DNA of 64,000 nt from Pempheris klunzingeri. Taxonomy: Eukaryota > Chordata > Actinopteri > Acropomatiformes > Pempheridae. Shown here one piece after another: positions 21,880 through 33,999 of the stretch (positions are counted from its first letter, which is position 1; each line of letters begins with the position of its first letter). The notes under the pieces were generated by a model. That model saw nothing but the letters and a program-made list of their open reading frames with translations, was not told where the DNA came from and did no database searches. The translations under genes and the position numbers were made by a program. The stretch spans positions 4,893,144 through 4,957,143 of the forward strand of contig NC_092034.1 in NCBI RefSeq assembly GCF_042242105.1. The letters run 5' to 3'.

Positions 21880-22690
21880 ATACAAATTTATACCCTCTGG
21901 CTGTGGCCCTCAGAGCTCCAGGAGGAATGGCTACCAGCTTGGGGTCAAACACAGGAGGGGAACAACAAAACACAACAACACTACAGTGCAGCAGAACTGC
22001 AGAACTACAACAAATTCCAGTTTGGAAAAGCTCATTATGTTTGGGTTTCTTAAAGGCACCATCCGTGAGTTGTGTCATTTGAAACTTAGATGAAGTTAAA
22101 TAAAGTTGTGGGCTGTGAAGGCAAAGACGCTATAACTCTCCTTAGGGCTGAGTTGGGTGATTATTCTCTGAGGGTCTGCCACTTTTACATTATATATACT
22201 TGTTTGGTTCATTGTTAAAATGAAAATGACCAACAAATCCACAAATCCCTGCCTCACTGGTTTGCAAAGAAAGTATAATTCTGTATTTTTTGCAACTGAT
22301 TATCTTTAATGAACAAGTTCAGAAAGAAGGTACAAAAGCAAACATTTAATATAAAAATACAGGACGTCGAAAATGCCCATTACAGACAATGTCATACTCC
22401 TACAGTGTGTGCAAAAATCTCTCATTTTGTCCTTCAGGCAAGCCTAAACCTCCAGACAGTACATTAATATTCATTTAACTTCATTGTTTTAATCTGTTAA
22501 GTCTCCAAAGCCTTATAGTTACAGTTAAACAAAGACTTACACAGTAAGAAAAGTGCCAGAAGTACAGCATCCCTCAAACTCAACTACTTAACACGTCCAT
22601 CTGAACCAGGGCTGTGAAGAGTAAGAACAACAGGTCAAATACGGCCTTTGGCTTAATCCCCTCTAGTCCTTCATATGATTTGACATCAAG
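21880..22690. other. Intergenic between TRIM-D and TRIM-E
   Basis: No recognisable coding sequence, RNA gene or repeat. Confidence 0.4.
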
Positions 22691-22702
22691 ATATCTGTCC
22701 CA

Positions 22703-22708
22703 TTTATT
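22703..22708 (-). terminator. Candidate poly(A) signal of TRIM-E
   Basis: AATAAA on the minus strand, about 450 nt after the TRIM-E stop codon. Confidence 0.35.
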
Positions 22709-23157
22709 TTTTGTACCATTTGAGATAAGAATATTCATTATGAAAGAACAATTGGCTACTTCGAGTCACCAAATTGATTGATTGTCGGTCGATAAAACAC
22801 CACACATGTTGTGTTTTGGTTTACTCTGATCTAAACTTGAATCTTGCTTCAAAACTGTCACTCTGTAGGTCAGCGGCCTTTATAAGATCTGTACTGAACC
22901 TGATTTTACTTGAGCAAATGCAGTAAACATGATGAGAAAGCGATTGTAGTGGATAGTTTTGATATGCAAACTGATTTAACTGGGTTTTTTTTGGAGTAAA
23001 GTGCTTCGCAAACAAGTAAAACTGACCTGAAATTGGCTCATTCAAATGAAAAAAAATATATTTTAAGACCAAATAAAGGACAAAATCTGTTAAAGATGAA
23101 AAAAGTATCTGCACTTTTCTTTGTCTTCGAAGGTGTTATAAAGTCTGGCTGTCGGTC

Positions 23158-26100
23158 TCAGGTGTGTTTAACGGGGGTTATGATGAGAGGAGAAGCGTTC
23201 TTCCCCTCCTGGATGAGACAGGGGCTGAAGATTGGGTACAAGCTCTCATTAAAGGTATCGACGAAGGTGTAGAGATGCTGACGGGCCTTCACATCATAGA
23301 AAGAAACCTGGCCTCCTTCGTAATCCAGGAAGATACCCACTTTATTGGGTAGGAGCTGCAGCATTAGGGGCAGGCGGGACGATGACAGAGCCTTCACCTC
23401 CCCGTTCTTCAACCACAGGCACCAGTATCCCCCCTCAGGACTCAGCTTGATCTCACCCTTGCGGCGGGCCGAGGCGCGGGTCACGCCAAGCGTCCAGGCG
23501 GTCTTGCGTCCGATGTCCACCTCCCAGTAGTGTCGCCCAGAGCTGAGACCCTCTCTGCCCAGGACGAAGAGGGCGGGACTGAAGCGTTTTGGACCCTCGG
23601 AGTGGGCGATCTTACGCTCCTCATACCTCACCTGGCGACCGTCGTCAGACACCACCATGTTCCTCTGGGCCGTGGCAGGATCCAAAATCACCTCACCTGG
23701 GCAAGACACAGCATCAACATCATTCTACAATATCATTTATATATTATCACAGTGATAGATTTTCTATGCCTGAGGCAGAAATGCCATGTTGGTGTTTAAA
23801 TGCTGTCTTAAGGAGTGTGTCACTGATTCTCACCCAAAATAAAGAGTTAGAAGTACTTGAGTAAAATGAGCAATACCAAAATCTCAAACCACAAGTTAAG
23901 GTCCAATACTCAAAGTTCTCCTTGAGTAAAAGTATAGTAGTATTCTCAGTAAAATGTACTAAAAGTAACAAAAGTAAAAGCACTAGTAATGGACGGCCCC
24001 TTTCAGAGTGTGGAGCACAAGCATGTGTGTGCACAAGTGTTCGCAGCAGAGAGCTGAGAGTGAACTTTACACTCTTAAATGCGTGGCTCGACCCTGGATC
24101 GAGCTCGTTTGTGCCATGAAAAAGTAGCGCCATCTTGTGGACAGTTTGGGGAACCGAACATCCTGTTAAGTGTTGGCTGCACTGCCAAAGATTGTAAAGA
24201 AAACAACAACAAAAACGGCTCCTGCTCTCTCCTTAATTCTTTAATAAAAAGCAGCATGACTCTGAAGCTGATGATTTAAAGTCTTACTCACTTGAATAGT
24301 TCTGTATCTTCCGAAGCTCTGAGAGAGAGACAGAGTGAGAGAGAGAGAGAGAAACCAAGTCATTCAGCTGCACAGTCAAAGTCAAAGCAGATGGTTCGTG
24401 TGGGTGGTAAACATGTAGATAGATCTAAACCAGAGCTGTAAATGTTCAAGACATGTGCTGCTGTCAGTCAGCTCTCTCCGCTGCCGCCTCTCTACTGATT
24501 CCAAACGGATGAACTGTGGCATCAACACCATCTCCATCTGTCCGACCATCTTGTGTGTGTGAACGTGTGAGTGTGCTGTGGGATGGAGGCTGGCTGGTGC
24601 AATGTTGACTCACTTATCTATTTCAAAGTGCTCGCACAGTGACCTACATATCCCTGTTTGGGATTTTGCACAGGAAGTGAGGTTGGTATTTGATGAGGAG
24701 GGATGGATTTCTCTGTAACGTTGCATGGATAAAAAAAAAAAAACAGCTTGTTGGGTGTGACTGATTTTTAATTGATAGTCCTGCAGTTTGTTTACTCTTA
24801 TTTTGAAAATATACAAGACATGTTTATCTAACTTCCAAATAATTCATTCATAAAGTTCTATTTATCACATTTTCAGGGTAAAATCAGTCAGTATAAAAAT
24901 TTACTGTGATATTTTGTTGTACAGGGATGGACAAAATAACAGAAACACCCAACAATTTTAATAGCCTTTCAATAAATGCCACCAATATTAAGTTCATGAT
25001 GTTTAGATATTTTATCCAACCTTGTGTATCAGGCCGTATCTAATGTCCTGTTTCCCTTGTAGCATAGTCTTCAAATCTTTTACAAATGACAGTGTTTGAT
25101 CGTAACAAGGTGAGAAATTAACTTCACCTTTCCCGTACAGCCTTTTGAGCTCCTGCTGGAACTTTTCGATGAGGTTGCTGACGGAGGAGCGGATGGTTCC
25201 CAGGTAGAGGTCAGTGTTGATGCTGACCGCTGACCAATCAGCGGGCTCGGGCGGGGGCTGCAGGCTGTTCAGGTTCTGCGGGAAATGCAGCATCGTTATG
25301 CACATATGGTGAAATTAAAATGCAATGACGCCTCGGGGGAAATACAGTTTTTGCAGTGAAAATAACAGCTGTGTGGAGTAAAACATCTGGGCAATGTGCT
25401 GATGTATCTACAAATCTATGTCTAGTGATGCAAATACAGAGGAGTGAATGTGGTTGTCTGCATGGTCCCGTGTTTGGGTGAGTGGCTTTACACCTATGCC
25501 TCCCCTCATACTGTCTGAAAGAAATCTAAGCTAGTAACTTCAAAGATGTCTTTCATCACCATTTCATCCAGATAAACAGTCCAGGATAAATGCACAAGGG
25601 GGAACCTCCATAGCAGCCGGCTCTGTGCATAGAGGCTTTTGATGTTGTGGCACAAATCTCAGAGCAATTACAGCTGCTGCAACCATGCAGGTGCACTGGA
25701 TAACTGACTGTGTGGATATTATCGGGATGGACGATAGGAAAACAGATGGATATTAAGAAATACATATAGTTTCAGCCTGGTCGGTGACATTATTGATAAC
25801 AGTATAATGTCTGTTAAGAGAGTTGACATCTTTTATGTTTCCTTTATAATTTACAGCCTTCAAACTAATGAGCTCCCTCGCTGTGTCCTAAATGCATATT
25901 AAGTGTGTTTTCTGGATGTAGGCTACACACCGGAAAAATGACTAATGAAGCCAGCGTGGATTTTTAAATTACAGTTGGAGTGTGATCTAAAATATTGATC
26001 GTTAATAGTGAAAGGATTGGAATGGGACAGAAGTGGTGAAAAAAAACACACCAAAAGTTGGAGAAAAGCTGGCAAACGTATTATTTAGCAGTGTGTAAAG

Positions 26101-29100
26101 CATCTTTCATCATTCCCTGCTATAAATTGACCAAAGACAAAAACGAACCAGCAAATTTCTCCCAATTTGAGATGTTTTCATATGTTTTAAAATTCAAATT
26201 TAATTTGTTCAACCATTAAAACATAGTTGATCAACACGTATGATTATAAAGAGCAGGCCCTCAAACATGGCCGCCACAGGGGGCGTCATGCCACACGTGC
26301 TACCTGCAGGAAGACCACTTTGTCCTGCGCCTGCGCGAACGTCTCCAGCTCGGCGCTCCTCCTCCTCAGCTGGCTGAGCTCGTTCTCCAAACCTCGGGCC
26401 AGTTCCTGCGCGTGGCGCTCGGCCTCGCGTTGTCTGGTCGCGATCACCTCCACCAGCTCCGCCTGACTCTGCTCCACCAGACGCTGCAACTCCCCATACA
26501 CGTGCCAGCTCTCCTCCAGCTCCTTCTGGGAACTGGCCTATAAAGGAGGGGACATGAGTTCAGAGGCATTTACTGGGCAGTCTGATGAGAAGTTGCATTG
26601 TGGGGGATGTAGGAGTGGGTACAGTTGGAGTAGTCTTAAAGTGAAGATATTGATCTCTAATGCTTTGATCTAATCTGTGAATCCCCAACTTTATGGCCGC
26701 AGCAGCAAATAAACTTTACATCCAGACTACAGATCTCTCTAAATCAAATCTGTTTCTGCTCCACACTTTTGCCGGATGAACTACCTACTAAGCCTGCAAT
26801 TTATATTTAAGCATTTTGTTGTTTTCGTTTATTGAAGCTGCCTTATCTAAAATTAAATTTGGGCCCATTCATTCATAGGCACTTTGCTGTAACTGCACTG
26901 TTGTTGTCATTTTCTATTATTAATTATGGATTTATTATTTCATGTATTAATATTCTACTGTTTAATTTAATATAAAACACCTTTTTCAATCTTATATATA
27001 TTTTTTATATCACTTTTATATCACCTCATGATTCTTGTGTATCCTAATGCCTTTTTACTTCTGATGTATAAATCACTTTGAATTGCCTTGTCATGATGCA
27101 AATAAACGTGTCTCTTCTTGCCTGAAAGAGTGTCTTGTCTGTCTTGTTCCCATATCTGTCCCAGTCTCTTTCTCTCTCTCTCAACAAGCCAGTCCAACAA
27201 ACTAACCTACGAAATAATGCGGTTTCAGTAATCACAGCTCCCCTTTTATTCATTGTTTCCTGCAGCTCACAAAGTGTCATCCTGACGCTTGTATAACTGG
27301 TGTAACAGGTTACAGGAAAGTACAGGAAAGTACAGAGCTGATCTCAAACCGATAGCTTTCCATACTACTCTCTAGTTATCTCGGTTTTCATTCCCCATCA
27401 CATGAACAGAACGATATAATAGTAATCTAGGTGTGTAGACAAGTTCATGATTTTTTTTAAAAATGCATTCATCAAGTATTAATGAAGGTTATTTGGCTCA
27501 ATCCTGCGTATGATTCCTCTCCGAAATTCGAAAGTATCCAGTGATGCCTCATTACAATGTTGCCTTTGTTTTTCCAACTCCAGGTCTGTAATCAGTGCCA
27601 TCACATGAACCCACACACAGCAGCATGCACATTTGCAGTTGTGTGTTTGTACAGTACACACACACACACACACATACAGACGGACGTCCTGATATTCAAC
27701 CCTTTGGTAACTGAACGCTCATTGTATTTGTAAAAATAGACGAAAATGTCACCAAGCAGGAAACCCAGAACGTCGCTGAACCTGGGAAATTTTGCTGATG
27801 AGAAAAAGTGTGAAGCACTCATATTACTCACTGGATTGTTATGGAAACCCATTCAAAACCTCATTAACAGTATAGTCACAACAGAACAGAAGTGAGTAAT
27901 CCTCTCTGTTTTCATTTCTTATCTTCCGGATTTGCTTTACTGTAATAAAGCTGTAGGTAAAAGCAGGGTTGGGTGAAGGTAAATGTTTCCCCCAGTCACA
28001 CCGGTTGGACGGCCTCAGATCTCAGTCTATGTACGCAGGAGAAAAACAAACTGCATGACCAGAACGCCCTCGTCACTACCGCAGAGCACGAGAGGCATGA
28101 CAAACATGTGGCCGACGTCCTGACCCAGTGTTTTGCAGATTCTCTAGCAAAGCAAAGGTAAATCTGCAGTGTTGTGGCTGATAAAGTGATTGAGTCTCTA
28201 ATTGAAATGTCATTCCATCAACAGCTGTGCATCAAAGTGCCCCTGAGCTACAGTCTGCTCATGTTTTGGACGCCTGCCTAGATGAAATCTTTTGTTCTAC
28301 AATGGTGAGGGCAAGTCCTGCCCCGTCTTTGCCTTTAATTAGCCCGACCCTGATATTCTTACCTTAACTCTGCCCTTGTGACTCTACATGCCTAAACCTA
28401 ACTAATTAAGAGTCCCCGTGTGCCTAAGCTAAACCAATGGTGGGTCTGACAGACGGGATTTATCTTCCATCCCAGGAAAAAAAGACTTGCTGGCTGGATC
28501 GTAGTGCCGCTTAAGGAATAAGGAGTGCCACATTAGAGTAGACTGGGCAAATATTTAACAGTCAGCACATGAGGGAGAGAACAACCGCGATACGACAGAC
28601 TGAATTACTCCAAACTACAAGATCGATCATAGAATTTGAATATTGGTCAGTCAGTGTTGTGATGAATTGTTTGATTTTTTTATTGTATTGTTTAATTAGA
28701 AAGAAAAAAAAAGAAACTAACCAAAAATGTTTCTAATGTAAAGCAATGTGATGCTGATTTCAAGCTTTTATTTTGAAATTTCAAGTTCAAGTTCAGTTTT
28801 ATACCCATCATTCGTCATCTCAATGACTTTGTTAATGTTTTGATTACAATTTGTCATGTTGTTTTTTGTGGTGTATGTTTTTCTACAGTCTTTTTCTTTA
28901 AATTACTCGTGTGGATTTGATTGAATAGAAGTTAAAGGCACTGTCAGGGAAGCTGTTACCCACAGTGGTCTTTAAAGAGCTGAAAAAAGGCTTCCAAACA
29001 AGCTGTGTTGCAGCTTCCTGGTTCCTAACTAGTCGTCTATAAGCCTGCAGTCGACGCACCTTGATAACCTTGATGGATTGTTTGATCTCCTCCAGTTTCT

Positions 29101-30703
29101 TTGCTCTCTCCTTGATCAAATGTTTGAGCTCCGACCTCTTCTTACCCAGATTACTCTGTAAGGAGAAAATCAGGATCGTGGCTCAATTAACTTCAGCACA
29201 ATTTTACACCTTGTCAATTTCATGAAAGTCCTTGCAGCTGTCAGTGAGGCGTTCATGTGGTGCTTTTGAGGCAAGACATAAAATCAAAATCCGTTTACAT
29301 ACAGAGCAACCAGCTAAATGTCAAAAGTATGAACGTATTTTTTGCACATTGCCTGCAAAATTGTTGCTGCAGCACGTTTTTCCCTCATTGCTATACAATG
29401 TATTCTAACAGCTCACCATCTTCTTCTTCCACTCATGGTCAGTGGAGACGATGTCGTGGGATTTGTGCGTGGCTTCAGCGCAGGCCGTGCAGATGCAGGT
29501 GTGGTCTGTGCGACAGTAGACCTCCAGAAGGCGTTCGTGTTTCTTACAGATCTTCTCCTCCAGGTGGAAAGTGGGTTCGATCAGACGATGAGATATCAGA
29601 GACTTCACCTGGGAATTAGTGCACAGAGGAGGAAGGCCATGAATTTGAATGGGCAAATGTAGGAAAAACAAACTGAGAGCTGTGGTTTGGATTCTCAGGC
29701 ATGTTGGGAAATCTGCCCACTGCCAATAATTTACATCTGAACAAAGAGTCTTGAAGGAAAAAAGCTGTCATGTTCAGCAAATCTTTCACAGACAGATAAA
29801 GGGGAGAAATGAGAGTCAGAGATGATGATAGTGATATAAAGAGATATGAGTAAGCAGGAAACCTGACATCCTCAAATCCTCAAAAATAGAGAAATACAAT
29901 ATATTAGGCTGAATTAGAGTGAACCATCTACATTTTTACACTTAATGTAAATGTATACCCTTAGAAATGCATCTTCGATTTGAATATTTAAGTATATCAA
30001 TACGCTATGTAATATATGATATGATGATATTCACTTTGAAGTTCCCAGAAATAAAATTCAATGGGAATACTGTCAACTTGTTAGTTGAAATACATAAATG
30101 GTACAGTGATTAAGTAGAAAAATATTACAAGATAAGAAATAATGAAATAATAACAAAAGGAAACAAAGACAGGTATTTCAGAGGAGGGAAAGACAGAGAT
30201 TCATGATCCTAAAGAAGAAAAAAACGGACCTTTTTATGATGTCTGAGGTGGGTCTCACAGAATGACCCAGGACAGTTCACACAAGACTTGAGCGCCTTTA
30301 ACTTCCTTCCAATGCAGGCATCACAGGGAACCTCCCCAGCCCGGGCAAACTCCCCAGTGTCGGGCCCCAGAGAGCCGCCGGGGCCTGAATCTGAGCTCAG
30401 ATTCAGCGTGGACCCCCGTGAGGAAGCTCCCCCGGTCCCTCCTGCTCCTCCGCCCGTCATCAGCCCCTGGAACTGGGTGGAGATTTCAGCCAGGACCCTG
30501 TTGACGCTCATCTCGGGCTTTTTGTGGTAGCTTTTCTTGCACATGGGGCAGAGGAACTTCTTGCTGTGGTTCCAGTAGCCCTGCAGGCAGGCCTTGCAGA
30601 AGCTGTGGCCGCACGGCGTGGAGACGGGCTCCACGAACACCTCCAGGCAGATGGAGCAGCTGAACTGATCCTCAGAGAGGACCCGGCCTCCCGGAGAGTT
30701 CAT
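23158..30703 (-). CDS. TRIM-E: RING-B-box-coiled coil-PRY/SPRY E3 ligase with split B-box exon
   Basis: Coding exons: 30230-30703, 29417-29608 (192 nt), 29060-29155 (96), 26304-26537 (234), 25128-25275 (148), 24292-24318 (27) and 23158-23696; about 569 aa. The RING spans residues 16-55 (CSICLEVF, CGHSFC, CPMC). A Gly/Ser-rich linker (84-120) precedes B-box 1 (127-153, CDAC). B-box 2 (CKKH to HKSH) is intact but on its own exon; in the neighbours both B-boxes share the RING exon. The donor after exon 1 (AAAAAG|GTCCGT) is weak. PRY/SPRY has LDPATAQ, YWEVDI, LGVTRAS, VGIFLDYEGG and VSFYDV. Introns are larger than in the other copies, one of 2.5 kb. The extra intron suggests an older or more diverged member. 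The ATG at 30703 follows an acceptor-like TTCCAG; a first exon may lie near 32.0 kb. Confidence 0.9.
23850..24015. repeat. Fish interspersed repeat, 'tacttgagtaaaagta' family
   Basis: Blocks 'agtacttgagtaaaatgagc', 'ccttgagtaaaagtatagta', 'gtactaaaagtaacaaaagt' and 'ggcccctttcagagtg' match the pattern of a very common teleost repeat. It lies in the last intron of TRIM-E. Confidence 0.65.
27040..27125. repeat. 3' tail of a LINE/SINE-like element
   Basis: 'aatcactttgaattgccttg' followed by 'gcaaataaacgtgtc' resembles the conserved 3' end of a fish retroelement. It lies inside the large TRIM-E intron. Confidence 0.5.
28040..28159 (+). other. Candidate orphan exon on the opposite strand of TRIM-E
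   Basis: Open frame with an acceptor-like ACGCAG before GAGAAAAAC and a donor-like AAAG|GTAAAT after it. The peptide includes LHDQNALVTTAEHERHDKHV and LTQCFADSLAKQR. I recognise no family. It may be a transposon fossil or a chance open frame. Confidence 0.2.
28310..28450. repeat. Possible degenerate fish repeat with 'cctaaacctaact' motif
   Basis: The block 'atgcctaaacctaactaat' and a related block at 32330-32390 ('cactaaacctaaccaggtag') recall an old repeat of fish genomes. The similarity is weak. Confidence 0.3.
29700..30200. other. First coding-region intron of TRIM-E
   Basis: AT-rich sequence between the RING/B-box 1 exon and the B-box 2 exon. Nothing else recognised. Confidence 0.6.
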
Positions 30704-30759
30704 GCCTGGAACAAAGAGGACGGAAATGAGAGAGACATTATATAGACTGGATGCAGGTA

Positions 30760-31900
30760 CTTTAGCAGATAGAAAAAATAATCCACAACTAGAGACATTA
30801 AATCAAGACTGCTGGATCTGTTTGGCCTCTGACTATCTCACCACACATTCACACCTTTGATTTTATTCATGTCCTGTTTCTGAAAGCACGTTGAACGGGC
30901 TGATGATTACAGCATCTGTCTGACTACAGGGTCAAAGGTCAGTGGGTGCACAGCTACAATCTCATATTGTTCCCTTTGGCACTCGAGTTGAGTCATAAAG
31001 AGTCACGGAAGACAGAAAGGGAGAAAGACTGGTTAGTCTAAATGAGGTTGTTTTCTATCAAAATCAAGATGCGTTTTGGTTAAATCATCATCAAGTGAGG
31101 ATGTAGTTTAAGTTCATGCTTTCAAGGAGGGGATTTACTGAAGAGCAGAAACAGCACAAAAACAGGCGAACCAAGAGAAGCAGCACAATTAGATTGAGCA
31201 AGATGAGAAAACAACTTTTTTCATCCCAAATTTCAGAAAAAGTCTCCTGAAATTCAGCACCAGAGAACACAGCAGCCTTTTCCCACGAGCAAGAAGTGTT
31301 CTGAACAGCGTCGTTCTGTCCAGTGGTGGAGAAACTATCTGAGGAATGCAGAAACTCAGGACCTACTACCTCACAGCACCTGCTTCAGGATTAAAAGTAA
31401 CCCAACGCCTTCATGGAAATGTACACTGTACCAGCCGCAACAAACAATCACTGCTTTTGGTATTTTTTCATTAGGCTTCAGTAGTTCGTCATCATTCTAA
31501 TCCAAATGAACCAGATTTTATGGAATTAGTATTTAGAAATGGATAATGTGTTTTTGTGGGGGTCCTTTTAATTAAATGTACTGTACATTTTTATTTTTTT
31601 CTATTACGTAAAAGCCACTGAGAACTGAAATAGACATTATTTAAACATATTAGCCGGTGTAGCATCATTTCAGGACATTAAGCTAAAATAACATAAGCGG
31701 CTGTTTAAAACTTTTGGCTTTTGGCCATTTCTGTTTGAAACAAAGGTGCTGAGCTGTAAGTTGTCAAATATATGACACCGAGAGAGGTTTTCTCAAAGGT
31801 TTTATTATAGAGAAGTTTGCTCAACTTCAGTTTGTATGTTTGTTATTCTTCTACTCTACATATGGAGCAAACTCTCAAAACTCACAACACACATCATGTC
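30760..31900. other. Probable 5' intron of TRIM-E
   Basis: No recognisable coding sequence on either strand. Confidence 0.35.
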
Positions 31901-31936
31901 CTACTGTCAAGAAAAAGACGTTAAAAAACAACTTAC

Positions 31937-32060
31937 TCTGCATGCTTTCCTCTGATGTGGACCAGCGTAGCCCTTCGCTTCATGCACTTTGTAATGAATC
32001 ACACACCGACAGGTCCTTCGCTCTTCCTGAAACTTGAAGTGGCCCTCCCACTCTCAGTGG
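31937..32060 (-). other. Candidate 5'UTR exon of TRIM-E
   Basis: A consensus-like donor (GCAGA|GTAAGT, GT at 31935-31936) lies on the minus strand about 1.2 kb upstream of the TRIM-E ATG. The sequence above it contains an imperfect ISRE-like AGTTTCAGGAAG. The 5' end is a guess. Confidence 0.3.
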
Positions 32061-32569
32061 GACACACCCAAATTTGCACACATATCCCCCTTTTGTTATC
32101 ACACTCTGATTTATGTGGCTCTGCTGGGTAGTTACGCAAAACCCTGAAGCAACGGATGAGCTGTGCTTCTTCCAAGTAAAATTTTTACCTGGAAAGACAT
32201 TTTCTAAAGATAATTACTACAAAAGTTGAGTGAGTGTATCAGTACATCACATATATACTATAAATTTCATGTATGTGATGTAACTTCACATGATGCACTT
32301 CCCTTCTGTAACTAACAAACTAATTTTAACCAAACCATGATTTTTTCACTAAACCTAACCAGGTAGTTTGGTGCCTAAACCTTACCAACCACTGGGGATT
32401 GGTCTATTTTGTTGTTTTAGGATGTTTTACATAAAACACAGTTAACACCTTTATTCTGTAATACTACTGCGAATGGATCAAAGATGCGCTTACTTGATTT
32501 TTAGTCTATTTCTAATTACATATTGGTAATTGTGCTCTTTCAGCCATTACTCAGGGTGATGAATCTAGA

Positions 32570-32945
32570 TAATTTCTCATTTTGAAAAGAGGAGTTCCCT
32601 CCTTCTTTTCTGTCGCCAAGCACGGATCACATATGGGGTAGACGGTGTGTGCACATTTTTTTACCTTGTGAAGGTTAAGATGTGAGTACTGGCCTCTACA
32701 CTGCTGACCTGGCCAAGGACCCGACTTTTCTCACAATCCACAAACACCCCCCCGTCCTCGGGGGAGGAGAAGACAGCATTATAGGGAATGGATTTTTTCG
32801 CGAACCCAAAGTGACCCTGTGAGCTACAGTCCACAAGCCGTTCTCTGGAGACCGAGCAATCTGCTTTCTCCTCCTGAATGTGGCAAAAGCAGCTCCCAGC
32901 ACCCAGATGGATTTCTCCTTCACCTCGACCTCCTAGCAGTCTGAC
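32570..32945 (-). pseudogene. Dead TRIM PRY/SPRY exon
   Basis: Read on the minus strand, family motifs appear in order but in different frames. These are EVEVKEKSIWVLGAAF (the WEVxV...LGVA region), RSPENGLWTVA, then GVFVDCEKSR and SSVEASTHILTFT, and finally a VYPICDPCL-like piece. The Trp codon of the usual YWEV motif is a TAG stop (32933-32935). At least one frameshift lies between the LWTVA and GVFVDCEKS parts, and a stop follows the THILTFTR part. This is an inactive relic of a sixth TRIM copy. Confidence 0.75.
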
Positions 32946-32999
32946 TTCTTTCTGTGAGAATTAAATATGCAAATATCATTCTTATTATGACATGTATAT

Positions 33000-33890
33000 A
33001 TCAGCCTAAGAGAAAATTACTGACTGCATTTTAAGCAGAATTTGAATTAATTCACATGAAAACATCCAAATTAAAATGTGGAAAATGACAAATCTGCAGA
33101 TTCTTTCTGCGTTCTTACACTGCGAGGGGGAAGATAAGCCATAATTAGCAATGTGATGAATGACACTTTGGCGTGATTAATGATAAAGGAGTAGATAAAT
33201 TAATGAAAATAGACCAATTCATCAAATCACCAGCAGTGTTCACATCATCCTCAACAACAACACAGTTAATAGCACCTTTTTTTTTTTTAAATGTGTGCTT
33301 TTATCAACAACCTTCCACCCTTTGGACTGTCAATGACACAAAGTCAGAAATATTGAGCAACCAATATAACCACTTATTCACTGGACTAGGCAAAAAGCAG
33401 GGATGACCAAGTCTAAAGCACTAAAGCAAAAAAAGCAAACCAGTCCAAGTGCAGGACCAGAAAGAAGATGTCATTCGAAGTGTAAGCTCAGCAGTTGGAG
33501 TAAAATTGTGAAAGTTAGTTAGCTACCTTATAGTAGCCTTCCTCAACTGACTCTAGATATATTTCATTTAATGATTTCTACATTTTATGTTGCCCAGAAA
33601 ATTTGCATAAGCATACAAATAATTCTATAATGTTCACATTTCTTTTATGTGGTCGACGCTCGGCTGCCTTATTGAAACTCCACTGGAAATAAAAATATAA
33701 ACAAAACAATTTCAGTCATTCACCAAAAAAAAAAAAATCACCTGCAGTGTAAAACACTTGGGCCCCATGTTGGGTTAGAAAGCAGGGTGTGTGTTCATGA
33801 CAGATTATCTCGGAACGTCTCTTTGTGTGAGTGACACTCTCAGGTTGGGGATTAATTAGAGCAGATTACTAACAGGAGTGCATGAGTTAA
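33000..33890. other. Region between TRIM fossils, nothing recognised
   Basis: AT-rich; no coiled-coil exon remnant could be found that would link the two TRIM fossils. Confidence 0.4.
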
Positions 33891-33904
33891 GGCAGGTGTG
33901 CACA

Positions 33905-33990
33905 GCTGATAAAAAGGGGCTGCTCTGAGCTGTCTGTAACACTCTGCAGTGTACTAGCTTCTCTTTTCATGAATTTGGTAAGTGAGAAGT
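33905..33990 (+). promoter_or_regulatory. Possible promoter and first exon
   Basis: 'tgataaaaagg' resembles a TATA box. About 60 nt later comes ATGAATTTG followed directly by a consensus donor (GTAAGTGAG). No downstream exon on the plus strand was found, so this may be chance. Confidence 0.2.
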
Positions 33991-33999
33991 TCTAGTTTC

